A DNA stretch of 64,000 nucleotides from the NCBI RefSeq assembly GCF_024623785.1, contig NZ_JANKBZ010000011.1, forward strand, positions 186,001-250,000, written 5' to 3'. Shown here piece after piece: positions 39,154-48,862 of this stretch. The translations under genes and the position numbers were made by a program. The DNA is from Archangium lipolyticum (lineage in GTDB: Bacteria; Myxococcota; Myxococcia; Myxococcales; Myxococcaceae). Within the stretch, counting starts at the first letter, position 1. Every line of letters begins with the position of its first letter. A model generated the notes under the pieces. It made no database searches and was not told the origin of the DNA. It saw nothing but the letters and a program-made list of their open reading frames with translations.

Positions 39154-41880
39154 ATGGTGAGCAAGCGCAACAGGATCTCGGTCGTGATCCCCTGCTACAA
39201 CGACGGCAAGTACCTGCCGGAAACGCTGGAGAGCCTCGCGGCCCAGACGCGCCCGGCGGATGAGATCCTGGTGGTGAACGACGGCTCCACGGATCCGGCC
39301 ACGCTCGCGCTGTTCGATCAATTGCCCAAGCACATCCGCGTCCACCACCAGCATAACCAGGGGCTGGGGTTCGCGCGCAACAACGGCATCCGCGAGACCA
39401 CCGGCGACCTCATCCTCGCGCTCGACAGCGACGACCTCATCACTCCGGACACGCTGGAGAAGATGGAAGCCGCGCTCGACGCCAACCCGGAGGCGTCGTT
39501 CGTCTACAGCCAGATCGAGTCCTTCGGGGCCTGGCAGGACTTCATCCCCGTCCCCCGGTGGAACCCCTACCTGGAGCTGGACAACAACTACTGCGTGGTG
39601 ATGTCGCTCATCCGCAAGTCTGTCTTCACCGAGAAGGGGCTCTACTACCCGAAGATGCTCGGCTACGAGGACTGGTCCTTCTGGCTGGGCTGCATCGAGG
39701 CCGGCCTGCATGGCGTGGTCATCGACGAGCCGCTCTTCAAGTACCGGCGCAAGGTGACGGGCTCGCTGCTGACCGCGTCCGACCGGGTGCGGCACGAGCT
39801 GAAGACGCTGCTGATGCAGCAGCACCCCAAGTTGTTCACGCCCGAGATGCGGGCGACGCTCAAGCTGCGGCACGCCCCGGGGCTGGAGCTGGTGTGGACG
39901 GGCCCTGCCACGGACGTGCCGCGCGTGCGCGCGTGGCTGGCGCGGCAGACGCTCACCGACGTGACGCTCACCGTGGGAGCGCCCGGCGACGCGCGGGGAC
40001 TGCTGGAGGTCCTCAAGGGCAAGTACGCGGCGTTGCTGCGGCCCGAGCACCTGCCGCTGCTGGAGCGCGGCTCGCCCACCTTCCTGGAGCAGGTGGTGCG
40101 CGCCTCGGAGACGCGCTACGTGCCGGCCATCGTGGTGCCCACGGACGTGACGACGCTGACCACGTGGTCCACGCGCCACCGCGTGGAGAACTACCCCACG
40201 GAGCGCCTCGGGACGCACCCCGGGGACATCATCTTCCTGCGCACCTGGCTGGCCAGCCGCGCCACGGGGGCCGAGCTGCCGGCGGGCAAGCCCGCCATGG
40301 AGGTGTTCCACGAGGTGGTGCGGACCCAGGGCGCCCTCCTGTTCGCGCAGGACTTCTTCCATCAGGTCAAGCAGCTCCTCCCGGGGCAGGTGGGCGTCCA
40401 CAACCAGGCGCCCCAGCGCTCTCCCATCGTGCAGAAGGCGCGCAAGGCCGTGTCCATCGCCCGCAGGGGCGTGGTGAAGGTGCTGGGCGAGGACCAGACG
40501 GCCCGCCTGCTGCACCCCATCAAGGTGGGGCTGCACGAGCGGCGCGAGGCACTCAAGCGCCTGGTCCCCAGCCAGATCCAGGCGCAGATCCAGCGGCAGG
40601 TGCGTCACTGGAGGCCCGACAACCAGCCGCTGCTGCGCGCCAGCCACATCCAGGAGCGGCTGCTGCTGGACGGAGTCCCGGTGGACTTCGAGCGGCCGAT
40701 GCCGCTGGTCACCGCGGGAGACCAGAAGCGCGTGCTGCTGATGCTGCCGTGGGCCATGTGCGGCGGCGTGGACAAGGCCACCATCGACATGGCCGAGCTG
40801 CTGCGCGGCGCCGGGTACGAGCTGGCCCTGGCCACCAACATCCCCTCCACCAACGACTGGGCGCACAAGCTGGTGCCCCACGTGGACGACGTCTGGCACA
40901 TGCAGAACTTCGTCCCGGCGGCGGATCAGGTGGGCGTGGTGACGGAGCTCGTCCGCAACCGGGGCTATGACGCCGTCTTCATGAGTCACTCGTGGCTCGG
41001 CTACGACACCGCCATGGCCGTGAAGCGGCGGCTGCCGGGTGTGCGCACCGTGGACTTCCTCCACATGCACAACGACTACACCCGCCAGTCGTGCAAGCGG
41101 TACGACCGGTTCCTGGACATGCACCTGGTGAGCAGCGAGTTCATCTCCCAGCGGGCGCAGCGCTACGGGGTGGATCCGTCCAAGCTCCGGGTGATCCGCC
41201 TCACCTGCGACGAGGAGAACCTCTTCAACCCGGACAAGGTGGCCGAGGGCTGGCTGTGCGAGCGGCTGCGGCTGCGGCGTGGCACTCCGGTGGTGGGCTT
41301 CGTGGGCCGGCTGCACCAAGACAAGGATCCGCTGTTCCTGGCCCGGGTCCACGAGAAGATGCGCTCGCGCTGGTCCCAGCCCAACCGGCCGCTGAACTTC
41401 GTCTTCATCGGCGACGGCCCGATGGAGCAGCCGCTGCGCACCCTCCTCCATGACACGGGGATGAACCGCTGCACGCACATCCTGCCCAGCGACACCCCCA
41501 TCGCCATGGCCATGCGTGACATGTCCCTGCTGATGCTGGCCTCGCGCGTGGAGGGCCTGCCCATCGTCTTCTACGAGGCCCTCTCCATGGGCGTCCCCGT
41601 GGTGAGCACCGCCATCGAGGGCATCCCCGAGCTGGTCACCAGCGAGGTCGGGGCGTGCGTTCCCAACCTGAAGAATCCGGAGAAGCGGCTCGAGCGCGTG
41701 ACCAGCGCCGCGCTCGACATCCTGGAGGACGAGAACCTCCGGGCCGACATGGGGCGGCGCGCGCGCCAGCGCATGCAGACGCACTTCTCGCTGGCCACCA
41801 CCCACGCGGCCTACCTCAAGGCCTTCGAGGAGCTGCTGCGCACCGGCTCCACCCCGGTGGAACTGGCGGTCGCGGGATGA
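39154..41880 (+). CDS. Bifunctional GT2-GT4 fused glycosyltransferase
   Basis: This 908-residue protein has two transferase domains. The first (about 1-260) is GT2/[34 protein letters not shown], and the metal-binding [11 protein letters not shown]. The second (about 524-908) is GT4/[39 protein letters not shown] (about 714) and the E-x7-E-type motif [22 protein letters not shown] (about 798). A roughly 260-residue linker of unassigned structure joins them. Two sequential sugar transfers by one polypeptide are likely. The ATG at 39154 follows GGAGAG and gives the proper GT2 start. Its stop overlaps the ATG of the next gene. Confidence 0.88.
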   Translation: MVSKRNRISVVIPCYNDGKYLPETLESLAAQTRPADEILVVNDGSTDPATLALFDQLPKHIRVHHQHNQGLGFARNNGIRETTGDLILALDSDDLITPDTLEKMEAALDANPEASFVYSQIESFGAWQDFIPVPRWNPYLELDNNYCVVMSLIRKSVFTEKGLYYPKMLGYEDWSFWLGCIEAGLHGVVIDEPLFKYRRKVTGSLLTASDRVRHELKTLLMQQHPKLFTPEMRATLKLRHAPGLELVWTGPATDVPRVRAWLARQTLTDVTLTVGAPGDARGLLEVLKGKYAALLRPEHLPLLERGSPTFLEQVVRASETRYVPAIVVPTDVTTLTTWSTRHRVENYPTERLGTHPGDIIFLRTWLASRATGAELPAGKPAMEVFHEVVRTQGALLFAQDFFHQVKQLLPGQVGVHNQAPQRSPIVQKARKAVSIARRGVVKVLGEDQTARLLHPIKVGLHERREALKRLVPSQIQAQIQRQVRHWRPDNQPLLRASHIQERLLLDGVPVDFERPMPLVTAGDQKRVLLMLPWAMCGGVDKATIDMAELLRGAGYELALATNIPSTNDWAHKLVPHVDDVWHMQNFVPAADQVGVVTELVRNRGYDAVFMSHSWLGYDTAMAVKRRLPGVRTVDFLHMHNDYTRQSCKRYDRFLDMHLVSSEFISQRAQRYGVDPSKLRVIRLTCDEENLFNPDKVAEGWLCERLRLRRGTPVVGFVGRLHQDKDPLFLARVHEKMRSRWSQPNRPLNFVFIGDGPMEQPLRTLLHDTGMNRCTHILPSDTPIAMAMRDMSLLMLASRVEGLPIVFYEALSMGVPVVSTAIEGIPELVTSEVGACVPNLKNPEKRLERVTSAALDILEDENLRADMGRRARQRMQTHFSLATTHAAYLKAFEELLRTGSTPVELAVAG

Positions 41881-43436
41881 TGCCCATGAAACCCCTCATC
41901 GCGGAGACCCAGGGGGAGCCTCCAGCACTCTCCACGGACAGCATGAACACCCCGGTACACACCCCGGGTGTGCTCACCCGGCGCGAGCTCACGATCCTCG
42001 GCGGGGTGTTCGTCCTGCTGCTGATGACCTGGTTCCCCAAGCTGTCACCGACGTTCTTCTCCACGGATGACTACTTCCTCATCCACAATCAGGATCCCCG
42101 GGAAGTCACCGACCTGATGCTGGGCCAGGGACGGTTCGGCTATGCGGTGCTGTTCACGGTGATGAACGCGCTCGGTGCACCGCATGCGAAGACCGTGACG
42201 CTCTACTCATGGCTGGCCATCGCCCTGCTCGCCTTCGCCTCGGTTCTCCTGGCGCGGATCTGGCGGATCACCCATGAGCGCTGGCTGCCCTTCGTCGTCG
42301 GGCCGCTCATCTTCACCCATCCCTACTTCGCGGAGCTGTGGACCTTTCGTGGAGTACCGGCCTACTTCTGCGTCTCGCTGATTCCCTCCCTTCTCGCGGT
42401 GGAGTGGACCCGGACGCGCGGGTGGCATGGGCTGTCGGTGGCGGTGCCGCTGCTCGTCTTCTCGTTGAGCATCTACCAGCTCAACTTCAACCCACTCGTC
42501 GCGACCATCTTCATTGGCCTGGCGCTCGACCTCGCTCGCACCACCGGAGAGAAGGGCACGACCAGCCGCACCGTGCGCGCATGGCTGCCCGTGCTGAGCC
42601 TGGTCCCCCTCGCGTGTGTCACGTACATGGTTGTCAACCGCGTGATCCAGAAGGCGCTCTCGGTGCCTCCGCTGGAACGCGCGCAGTTGCTGCCCCTGGC
42701 CGACATCCCACAACGCTGGGCGGAACTGAAGTGGTTGTACTCACAGACCCTGCTTCGGGATCAGGTGCTCAGCACGCCTCTGCTCACCCGGCTCGAGCTG
42801 GGAGTGCTGGGTGTGGCGCTCGTCCTGGTGGGTCTGCGGGCCTGGCGGCACCGTGCACCGGGCAAGGGGATGATGATGTGGCTCCTGTCCGGAGCGAGCC
42901 TCGCGTGCATCGCCGGCATCGTCATGGCGCTGAAGGTCTGGGGCACGGCGCCCCGGATATTGATCACCCTGGCCTTCGTCATCGGTGGCCACCTGGCCCT
43001 GGCCTACGTGCTCATGAGTGCCAGATTCCGCGGCGTGCTCCTGGGAGCGGCGGGCCTGCTGCTGGTGGGCTTCACCGGTCTGGATCAACAGGTCTCCGCG
43101 GGGCAGCTCCGGGTGAACCAGATCGACCGGGAGACCGCATCCCGGGTGCTGCAGCGGATGGAGAAGATCCCAGGCACCCAGGAGTTGCGGAACATCATCT
43201 TCGTGAACCATCCCACGTCGTATCCCGGAGTGCTGTCCATCGGAGACACGAACAGCTCCGCCCTGGCCCTCCCCTGGAGCCAGGCGGGATTGATGAGCGA
43301 AATCTCGGGACGGAGCTTCGTGCACGTGAATGACGCCAACCGCGCGCGGCTCAGTCAGCACTGCACCAGCACGCCCCGATGGCCCGACGAGCAGTCCGTG
43401 CGCGTGGAAGGTGATACGGTCGTCGTCTGCTTCTGA
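41877..43436 (+). CDS. Multi-pass membrane protein, GT-C-like
   Basis: This 519-residue protein has about ten hydrophobic helices. After the first helix comes STDDYFLIHNQD, an acidic DD in the first extracytoplasmic loop, which is a hallmark of GT-C-fold transferases that use lipid-phosphate sugars (GtrII/O-antigen-modifying type). The C-terminal 90 residues are soluble (RVNQIDRETASRVLQRMEKI...HCTSTP). It is coupled to the fused GT2-GT4 gene by an ATGATG overlap. A role in adding a side-branch sugar on the periplasmic face is plausible. It could alternatively be a non-catalytic membrane protein. Confidence 0.7.
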   Translation: MMPMKPLIAETQGEPPALSTDSMNTPVHTPGVLTRRELTILGGVFVLLLMTWFPKLSPTFFSTDDYFLIHNQDPREVTDLMLGQGRFGYAVLFTVMNALGAPHAKTVTLYSWLAIALLAFASVLLARIWRITHERWLPFVVGPLIFTHPYFAELWTFRGVPAYFCVSLIPSLLAVEWTRTRGWHGLSVAVPLLVFSLSIYQLNFNPLVATIFIGLALDLARTTGEKGTTSRTVRAWLPVLSLVPLACVTYMVVNRVIQKALSVPPLERAQLLPLADIPQRWAELKWLYSQTLLRDQVLSTPLLTRLELGVLGVALVLVGLRAWRHRAPGKGMMMWLLSGASLACIAGIVMALKVWGTAPRILITLAFVIGGHLALAYVLMSARFRGVLLGAAGLLLVGFTGLDQQVSAGQLRVNQIDRETASRVLQRMEKIPGTQELRNIIFVNHPTSYPGVLSIGDTNSSALALPWSQAGLMSEISGRSFVHVNDANRARLSQHCTSTPRWPDEQSVRVEGDTVVVCF

Positions 43437-43450
43437 CCTGCTCCAGGTCA
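43434..43450. terminator. Symmetric hairpin spanning both convergent stop codons
   Basis: TGACCTG-CTC-CAGGTCA: the first TGA is the stop of the plus-strand gene and the last TCA is the stop of the minus-strand gene, so the same structure lies at the end of both transcripts. Confidence 0.55.
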
Positions 43451-45157
43451 GCGCGCCGCCGCATCCACCAGCCGCTGGCTCACCAGCCACTCCAGACACT
43501 GCGCCTCTGTCGCCCCCGGCGCCAGGGGCGTGATGTCCCGCGCGTCTCCCAAAAACGAGGTCCTGGCGACCATCACCCGTGCCTCGGGCAGCATCCGGCA
43601 GAGCTCCTGCTGCGCCTTCAGCTCGTGATGCGTGCGGAGGGAGGAGAGGTTCGTCACGTAGGTGACGCGCGGGCAGGCCACCGCCTCCGGACACGAGAAC
43701 TCCTTGGCGAACGATTTCGCCGCCCAGCCCGCGGACATGAAGCTGGGATCCACCCAGTCCCCCATGCGGCTCTCGATGATCCATCGCGGCACGAAGACCA
43801 CCACGTCGCGTGACTGCCCCTCGCGGGCGAGCTGGCTGCCCATCGCACGCACCTCGCGCTGAAGGGAGAAGACGTCCGTCAGCTCCGCCCGGCGCGCCTC
43901 GACGTAGCTCAGCAGCCGGGGGAGCCGCTGATCCAGCTTCCACACGCCGAACCCGGCCAGCAGCACGGCGAGCACGGCGCGCGGCCACGCACGTTGGAGC
44001 AGCTGCGTCAGCGCCCCAGCACACCACAGCGAGCAGGCCGTCAGGCCCAGGCCCGCGAAGGCGAGGTGCCGCTCTCCGGCCCACATGTAGCTGAGCCCCG
44101 CCAGCACGATGAGGCCCAGCGCCGCGGCGAGGAAGGCGCCCCCCGCGGACAGGGTGATGAGGAAGCGCCGCACGCGGCCGCCCGGCTCCGCGCGCCACAC
44201 GCTCAGCGCCACCACCCACACCAGCAGGCCCACCGCCAGCACCAGCTCGGAAATCCAATACTCCTGGAAGGTCCGCACGGCGAACGACACCGCGGCGAGC
44301 AACCCCGGTCCCGTGCTGTGCTCCAGCAGGTTGAGCGGGCGCGGGAAGAGGAGCTTGTTGAGCAGCCAGTAGCAGAACGGCCAGGCCGTGGTGGCCCCCA
44401 GCCAGCGCCAGTCCAGGCGCCGCTGCAGCGCGAGCGAGAACCCGAGTGGGAAGACCACCAGGAGCCCGATCTCCGCGAAGTGGATGCAGCTGATGGCCAG
44501 CAGCGACCAGCGGGCATGGTCCCGCCAGGTCAGCGGCCGCTCGGAAGCGGCGCGTTGCCAGGACAGGGCCACCAGCCCCGCGCACGTGCCGAAGCAGAAG
44601 AGGAGGTAGCCCGCCGTCTTGAACTCCATGGTGGACCAGACGTACGTCGACACCATCAGGGAGGAGAACAACAGCCAGGCTCCGCTCCAGACGCCGGCCC
44701 GCCGCGCCAGGGGCCGGCACAGCAGCACGCCTCCTCCGAGCACCATGGCCAGGGTGAGCAGGTAGAGCGCGTTGACGGCCGTGCGCGACTCGAACCACCA
44801 GCGGAAGACCGGTAGCAGGATGAGGTGGTGGATGAAGGCGAAGCGCACGTGCGGCGTGGTGCGCGTCGTGACGATGTCCCCCAGCACCTCCCCCATCGGA
44901 CGCGAGCGGATGTGCTCGACCATGTAGAAGTCGTCGAGCTTCAGCCACTGCGCGTCGATGAGGGAGAGGAACAGCACGGACAGGGCGCCGATCCCCACGA
45001 GCACGCACCCGCGCGCCGCGGAGGTCCCCAGACGCGCGAGCCGTGACGGCGAGGCCGGCTCCACGCGCGGAGCGGAAATGGGGGCGCCCTCATCATGGGC
45101 CGGGGCGGCCGGAGCCGTGTCGTTGGAGGCGCTGACAGGTGTCGTGGAAACAGTCAT
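43448..45157 (-). CDS. Multi-pass membrane protein, GT-C-like (second copy type)
   Basis: This 569-residue protein has a proline/alanine-rich cytoplasmic N-terminus of about 45 residues, then some ten membrane helices and a soluble C-terminal region (about 430-569). The first loop has LKLDDFYMVEHIRSRP, parallel to the DD-containing loop of the neighbouring gene at 41877-43436, and ends in the same Cys-containing style. Both are thus likely GT-C-like transferases or partners for the polysaccharide, arranged tail to tail. It is last in the rfbB-to-here minus-strand operon (21 bp after the preceding gene). Direct evidence for catalysis is only the acidic pair. Confidence 0.68.
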   Translation of the reverse strand: MTVSTTPVSASNDTAPAAPAHDEGAPISAPRVEPASPSRLARLGTSAARGCVLVGIGALSVLFLSLIDAQWLKLDDFYMVEHIRSRPMGEVLGDIVTTRTTPHVRFAFIHHLILLPVFRWWFESRTAVNALYLLTLAMVLGGGVLLCRPLARRAGVWSGAWLLFSSLMVSTYVWSTMEFKTAGYLLFCFGTCAGLVALSWQRAASERPLTWRDHARWSLLAISCIHFAEIGLLVVFPLGFSLALQRRLDWRWLGATTAWPFCYWLLNKLLFPRPLNLLEHSTGPGLLAAVSFAVRTFQEYWISELVLAVGLLVWVVALSVWRAEPGGRVRRFLITLSAGGAFLAAALGLIVLAGLSYMWAGERHLAFAGLGLTACSLWCAGALTQLLQRAWPRAVLAVLLAGFGVWKLDQRLPRLLSYVEARRAELTDVFSLQREVRAMGSQLAREGQSRDVVVFVPRWIIESRMGDWVDPSFMSAGWAAKSFAKEFSCPEAVACPRVTYVTNLSSLRTHHELKAQQELCRMLPEARVMVARTSFLGDARDITPLAPGATEAQCLEWLVSQRLVDAAAR

Positions 45158-45178
45158 GGGTCGTTCGTGTTCGTCGGT

Positions 45179-46909
45179 TCAGGCGCGCGCGCGGCGGCGC
45201 AGGAGCACCAGCAGGGCCAGGGCTCCGGCGCCCTGTGCGCCGCTCGCTCCACAGCCACACCCCTGCCCCTCGGAGCCCGGGCGCAGGTCGATGGTCACAT
45301 CACCCGAGCCGGCATGGTGGATGCGGAGCTCGAAGTCATCGGCGTCCAGGGGCCGCAGCGTGTAGCCCTCCTGGCTCAGGTCCTTCACGAGCTGGAGCTC
45401 GCGACCCCCGGCCAGGATCCGGCCCGGACGGGTATCCAGGCGCAGCACCTCGGTCGCGTCGGCTTCGAAGGTCGAGTACGAGATCTCCTCGGCCCCATAG
45501 GAGATGTGCTTCACCACGGAGCTGGTGCCCAGCAGGTGGCTCTCGCCGGGAGGCGCCCACTCCGGCACGGCGGCCATGCCCGAGAGGTAGTGGCGGATGT
45601 AATCGCCGTAGCCGTCGGTGAACCAGGTGTCACCCTCCCCCACCCAGGTCGAGACGAGCCCGGTGCCGTCATTCATGTACGTGGCCCAGTTGAAGGAGCG
45701 GAACGCCTTCTCCTTCGCCGCCGTGTCTCCCGTCCGGTCGGACCAGAGCGCGTTGACCGAGGCGTACCGGGCGGTGTGGCTGCCCATCTTGAAGGGGAAG
45801 AAGAGCTGCTCGGTGAGGACCTGGGCGCCCCATTGAAGGCCCTTCTCGGTCTCCGTGTCGGCGGCGAAGACCCGCTCGGAGAAGTCGAGCAGCTGCTTCG
45901 CGTGCTCCTTCCACTTCACATCGAGATCCGGCCGCTGGAGGAGATAGCGCGCCGTCTCCAGGGCAATGTATTGGTTCGGGTTCTGGTCCGGAGAGGACAT
46001 GATGGGGATGTCCTCGAAGTACCCGCTCCAGTGGTTGTTGCTCATGGGGACCCGCATCATCCAGGTCCATGCGGTCTGCCGGGCCTCCAGGTAGGCCCGC
46101 GAGTCACCGAGCCGCAGCCGGAGCAGCTCGTCGAAGAGCCGGATGGGGCCGATCACATTCGCCCCGTACTCCTCGCGCACCTCGCCCGTCTCGGCGCGGA
46201 CGCGCATGGGCCAGGGAGACTTCAGCGCATCCCCCGGCCGCACGTGGGCCGCGAGCGCATCGGCGCAGGCGATGGCCACGTCCCGGTAGCGAACCTCGCC
46301 CGTCACCTGGAAGAGCCGGAGATAGGCCAGCCCCGACTCGCCCACCTTGTCGGGCTCGAGGACCCCGAGGCCATCGCCCCGCCCGCAGTTCGTTCCGCCC
46401 TCGCAGGCCCAGGCATCATCGCCCCCCTGGAAGGTGGTCGCCCCCGGCATGGACGAGGAGAAGGGCACGTTGCCCCACACCCACCCGGACGGAGTCATGC
46501 CGTGCTCGAGCTGGTAGTCCATCAGGGAGCGCGGCAGCTCCACCGCCGAGCGGTCACCGGTATAGGCGTGGATGGCGAGGGCGGTCTCCAACAGCATCGC
46601 GTTCAGCCCCGCCGGATGGTGCAGCCACTGGAACGCCACCCGCGAGACCGGTGAGAAGCCCGGATAGGTGAAGTAGGTCTTCAACCCGTTGGCCTCGGTG
46701 GGCACGCGGGTGTTCAAGAACTCCCAGGCCGTGAGCGCGGTGCGGGAGTAGGCCGTCTCCTGGGGCTGCATCCAGGAGAGGAGCTTCCCGCTCGAGTCGA
46801 GTACCACGGGCTTGCCCGCCAGGCTCCGCGGATCCGATTCCTCGGCGCAGCTCACGGACGGCACGAGGAGACAGGGCAACAGCCCCAACAACCCTACGAG
46901 GTGACGCAT
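45179..46909 (-). CDS. Exported glycosidase-like protein with MYXO-CTERM anchor
   Basis: This 576-residue protein has a signal peptide (MRHLVGLLGLLPCLLVPSVSC). The body consists of helices with repeated aromatic/acidic blocks (WLHHPAGLNAMLLETALAIHAYTGDRS, NNHWSGYFEDIPIMSSPDQNPNQYIALETARYLL, STWVGEGDTWFTDGYGDYIRHYLSG), suggesting an alpha/alpha-barrel glycoside hydrolase or lyase. The C-terminus is a classic MYXO-CTERM tail: GQGCGCGASGAQ, a short hydrophobic helix, and RRRARA. That tail targets proteins for myxosortase processing and surface display. Placement within the polysaccharide operon suggests trimming or turnover of the exported glycan. The catalytic family is not certain. Confidence 0.78.
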   Translation of the reverse strand: MRHLVGLLGLLPCLLVPSVSCAEESDPRSLAGKPVVLDSSGKLLSWMQPQETAYSRTALTAWEFLNTRVPTEANGLKTYFTYPGFSPVSRVAFQWLHHPAGLNAMLLETALAIHAYTGDRSAVELPRSLMDYQLEHGMTPSGWVWGNVPFSSSMPGATTFQGGDDAWACEGGTNCGRGDGLGVLEPDKVGESGLAYLRLFQVTGEVRYRDVAIACADALAAHVRPGDALKSPWPMRVRAETGEVREEYGANVIGPIRLFDELLRLRLGDSRAYLEARQTAWTWMMRVPMSNNHWSGYFEDIPIMSSPDQNPNQYIALETARYLLQRPDLDVKWKEHAKQLLDFSERVFAADTETEKGLQWGAQVLTEQLFFPFKMGSHTARYASVNALWSDRTGDTAAKEKAFRSFNWATYMNDGTGLVSTWVGEGDTWFTDGYGDYIRHYLSGMAAVPEWAPPGESHLLGTSSVVKHISYGAEEISYSTFEADATEVLRLDTRPGRILAGGRELQLVKDLSQEGYTLRPLDADDFELRIHHAGSGDVTIDLRPGSEGQGCGCGASGAQGAGALALLVLLRRRARA

Positions 46910-46943
46910 GAGGATTCCCCTACGTGCCAGAACGGCGGGAGCG

Positions 46944-47864
46944 CTAACCGTTCCCCCGCTCGCTCCCCTCCGGGAGCCACGAGCTCCAGGTCATCGAGGA
47001 GGACTGCGCGACGCCGCCCAACCTCCACCAGGTCCTCTGGACGGCGAGCTGCTGGAGCTGGGTGACCACTTCCACGCGTTCCGCCCCGTGCTTCCAGGCC
47101 TCTGCCAGCCCGGCCTGCACGAGCGTCCGGTAGATCCCCCGGCCACGCCAACGCGCATCCACCGCGTTGAGGGGCACCTTCGCCACGCCCTCCTTGGGGA
47201 GGACCAGGGTCAGGAAGCCCGCCAGTTCCCCCTCCTCTTCCACGACGAAGGTGACGTCCGCGGCTGGACCGCCCATGGAGGTGCGCGCCCAGTACGCGTA
47301 CACCTCGCGCACGCCCTCCCTCGGCAGGTACGGATCATTCAGGTAGCGGTTGTACGAGTCTCCAGGCGTGCTGAAGCATCGGGCGGAGAGCTCCGCGAGC
47401 CGATCCGCGTCCCGCTCGGTGGCGCGGCGTACCCCGGCGGGGAAGGGCTCGGGCCGTGACGGGCGCGTGATGGCCAACGTCACCAGCAGATCCCTCAGGG
47501 TGAAGCCAGCCCCCTGCAGCGCGGCGGCACCCGTGTAGTCACGGCTGTCCAGACGGCACGTCAGATGGCGGAGCCCCTGTGCCCTCGCCTTCTCCACCGC
47601 GCGGAGGACCAGCTCACGGCCCCCCTGCTCGGAGCGCGCGAGCAGCACTTCCAGCTTGCCCGCCTCGAGCCCCAGCCGATCGCAATCCCACGCCTCGCGG
47701 CGCACGGCCACCACGCCGCCCTCGCCCTCGACGAGCTGCCCGGCCTCCCGCCGCCGCTCCAGCTCGCGCACGAGGCGCTCCGCCGCCTCACGCCGAGAGC
47801 CTCCCGGTGGCACCGGAAGACTCGCCCACCCTTCCAACCACTCCACCCAGCCCTGGCCGCTCAT
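46944..47864 (-). CDS. wecD: WecD-like dTDP-Fuc4N acetyltransferase (two-domain GNAT)
   Basis: This 306-residue protein has an N-terminal substrate part resembling TDP-fucosamine acetyltransferase (VVAVRREAWDCDRLGLEAGKLEVLLA, LTCRLDSRDYTGAAALQGAGF) and a C-terminal GNAT domain (VPLNAVDARWRGRGIYRTLVQAGL with the R-x-x-G-x-G/A loop). WecD uses acetyl-CoA to finish dTDP-4-acetamido-4,6-dideoxygalactose. Its ATG overlaps the stop of the preceding GT2 gene, and the transaminase WecE is two genes upstream, so pathway logic supports the name. An independent check of substrate specificity is not possible from sequence. Confidence 0.72.
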   Translation of the reverse strand: MSGQGWVEWLEGWASLPVPPGGSRREAAERLVRELERRREAGQLVEGEGGVVAVRREAWDCDRLGLEAGKLEVLLARSEQGGRELVLRAVEKARAQGLRHLTCRLDSRDYTGAAALQGAGFTLRDLLVTLAITRPSRPEPFPAGVRRATERDADRLAELSARCFSTPGDSYNRYLNDPYLPREGVREVYAYWARTSMGGPAADVTFVVEEEGELAGFLTLVLPKEGVAKVPLNAVDARWRGRGIYRTLVQAGLAEAWKHGAERVEVVTQLQQLAVQRTWWRLGGVAQSSSMTWSSWLPEGSERGNG

Positions 47865-48862
47865 GATACCGAATCAACCCGGCCGGCCGGCTTCTGCTCC
47901 CCTGCCCGCGACCGCTCGACGAGCACGGGACCCGCCCCTCCCGAGGAGCGGATCCAATCCTGTCCCCGTGCGTTGAGCGAGACGTACAGCCGCCCCAGGT
48001 AGGTGCTGATGACGCCCAGGAAGGCGAAGAGGAGGCTGAAGAGGAACGTGAGCGCGCAGAAGAGGGACAACCAGCCCGGAGGCGCCTGCCGCTCCAGCAG
48101 CACGCGCACCATCTGCCCCAGTCCCAGCAGCAGGCCCAGGCCCGCCGCGGCGAACGAGCCCCACGTGGCGATCTGCAGGGGCAGCACCGTCAGGGTGCTC
48201 ATGTGCGAGAGCCACAGCCGGAACAGGTCACGGATGCGATAGGTGGACTGCCCCTCGTCGCGGCGGCGGTGGGGCACGGTGACCTCGCCCACCCGGCGGG
48301 TGCAGCGGAAGATCATCGAGTCGATGTACGGGTAGACCTGCTCGGACTGGCCCAGCCTGCGGGCCAGGTCTCCGCGGATCGCGCGCACGTTGGTCACCCG
48401 GACACCGGTCCGGTTGCCCATGGTGTGCTTGAAGATCCACAGGTTGAGCCGCGAGGCGAGCCGGCGCGGCAGGCTCTGCTCGGTGGTCTGGAAGCGGCCA
48501 TACACCACGTCATGGCGGCTGCCGCGCAGCGCCTCGGCCACGGCCAGTCCGGCGGCCGGCGGGTTCTGCCCGTCATCGTCGACCGTGATGACGACGTCGC
48601 CCCGCGCGATGGCGAAGCCCTTCAGCGTGGCGGCATGCTGCCCGCGGTTGCTGCCCAGCTCCAGGAAGCGCACGCGCGCGTCCTTCTCGTGCAGACGATC
48701 GATGACCTGCTGGACGTCATCCGGGGAGCCGTCGTTGACGAGGATGATCTCGAAGGGCCCCTTCGGCTCGAGCGCCTCGATGAGCTCCGTCACCGTCCGC
48801 TCCAGATAGGCCTGGGAGCGGTAGCACGGGATGACGACGGACAGCAGACCTTCAGAGGGCAC
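47861..48862 (-). CDS. GT2 family glycosyltransferase with two C-terminal membrane helices
   Basis: This 333-residue protein is of the ArnC/GtrB/polyprenyl-phosphate-sugar type. The GT-A core shows SVVIPCYRSQAYLERTV, IILVNDGSPDDVQQVI and ITVDDDGQNPPA, followed by RRRDEGQSTYRIRDLFRLWLSHM and two helices near residues 235-300 (IATWGSFAAAGLGLLLGLGQ, LFCALTFLFSLLFAFLGVISTYLG). Such enzymes transfer a sugar to undecaprenyl phosphate for later GT-C transferases, fitting the membrane GT-C-like proteins nearby. The start is a GTG at 48862, overlapping the wecE stop by 11 bp. Alternatively it modifies another lipid carrier. Confidence 0.82.
   Translation of the reverse strand: MPSEGLLSVVIPCYRSQAYLERTVTELIEALEPKGPFEIILVNDGSPDDVQQVIDRLHEKDARVRFLELGSNRGQHAATLKGFAIARGDVVITVDDDGQNPPAAGLAVAEALRGSRHDVVYGRFQTTEQSLPRRLASRLNLWIFKHTMGNRTGVRVTNVRAIRGDLARRLGQSEQVYPYIDSMIFRCTRRVGEVTVPHRRRDEGQSTYRIRDLFRLWLSHMSTLTVLPLQIATWGSFAAAGLGLLLGLGQMVRVLLERQAPPGWLSLFCALTFLFSLLFAFLGVISTYLGRLYVSLNARGQDWIRSSGGAGPVLVERSRAGEQKPAGRVDSVS

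Noticed and set aside
38971-41805. A 944-codon open frame on the minus strand
   Set aside because: Antisense to the fused glycosyltransferase, His/Gln/Gly-rich shadow composition, no motifs.
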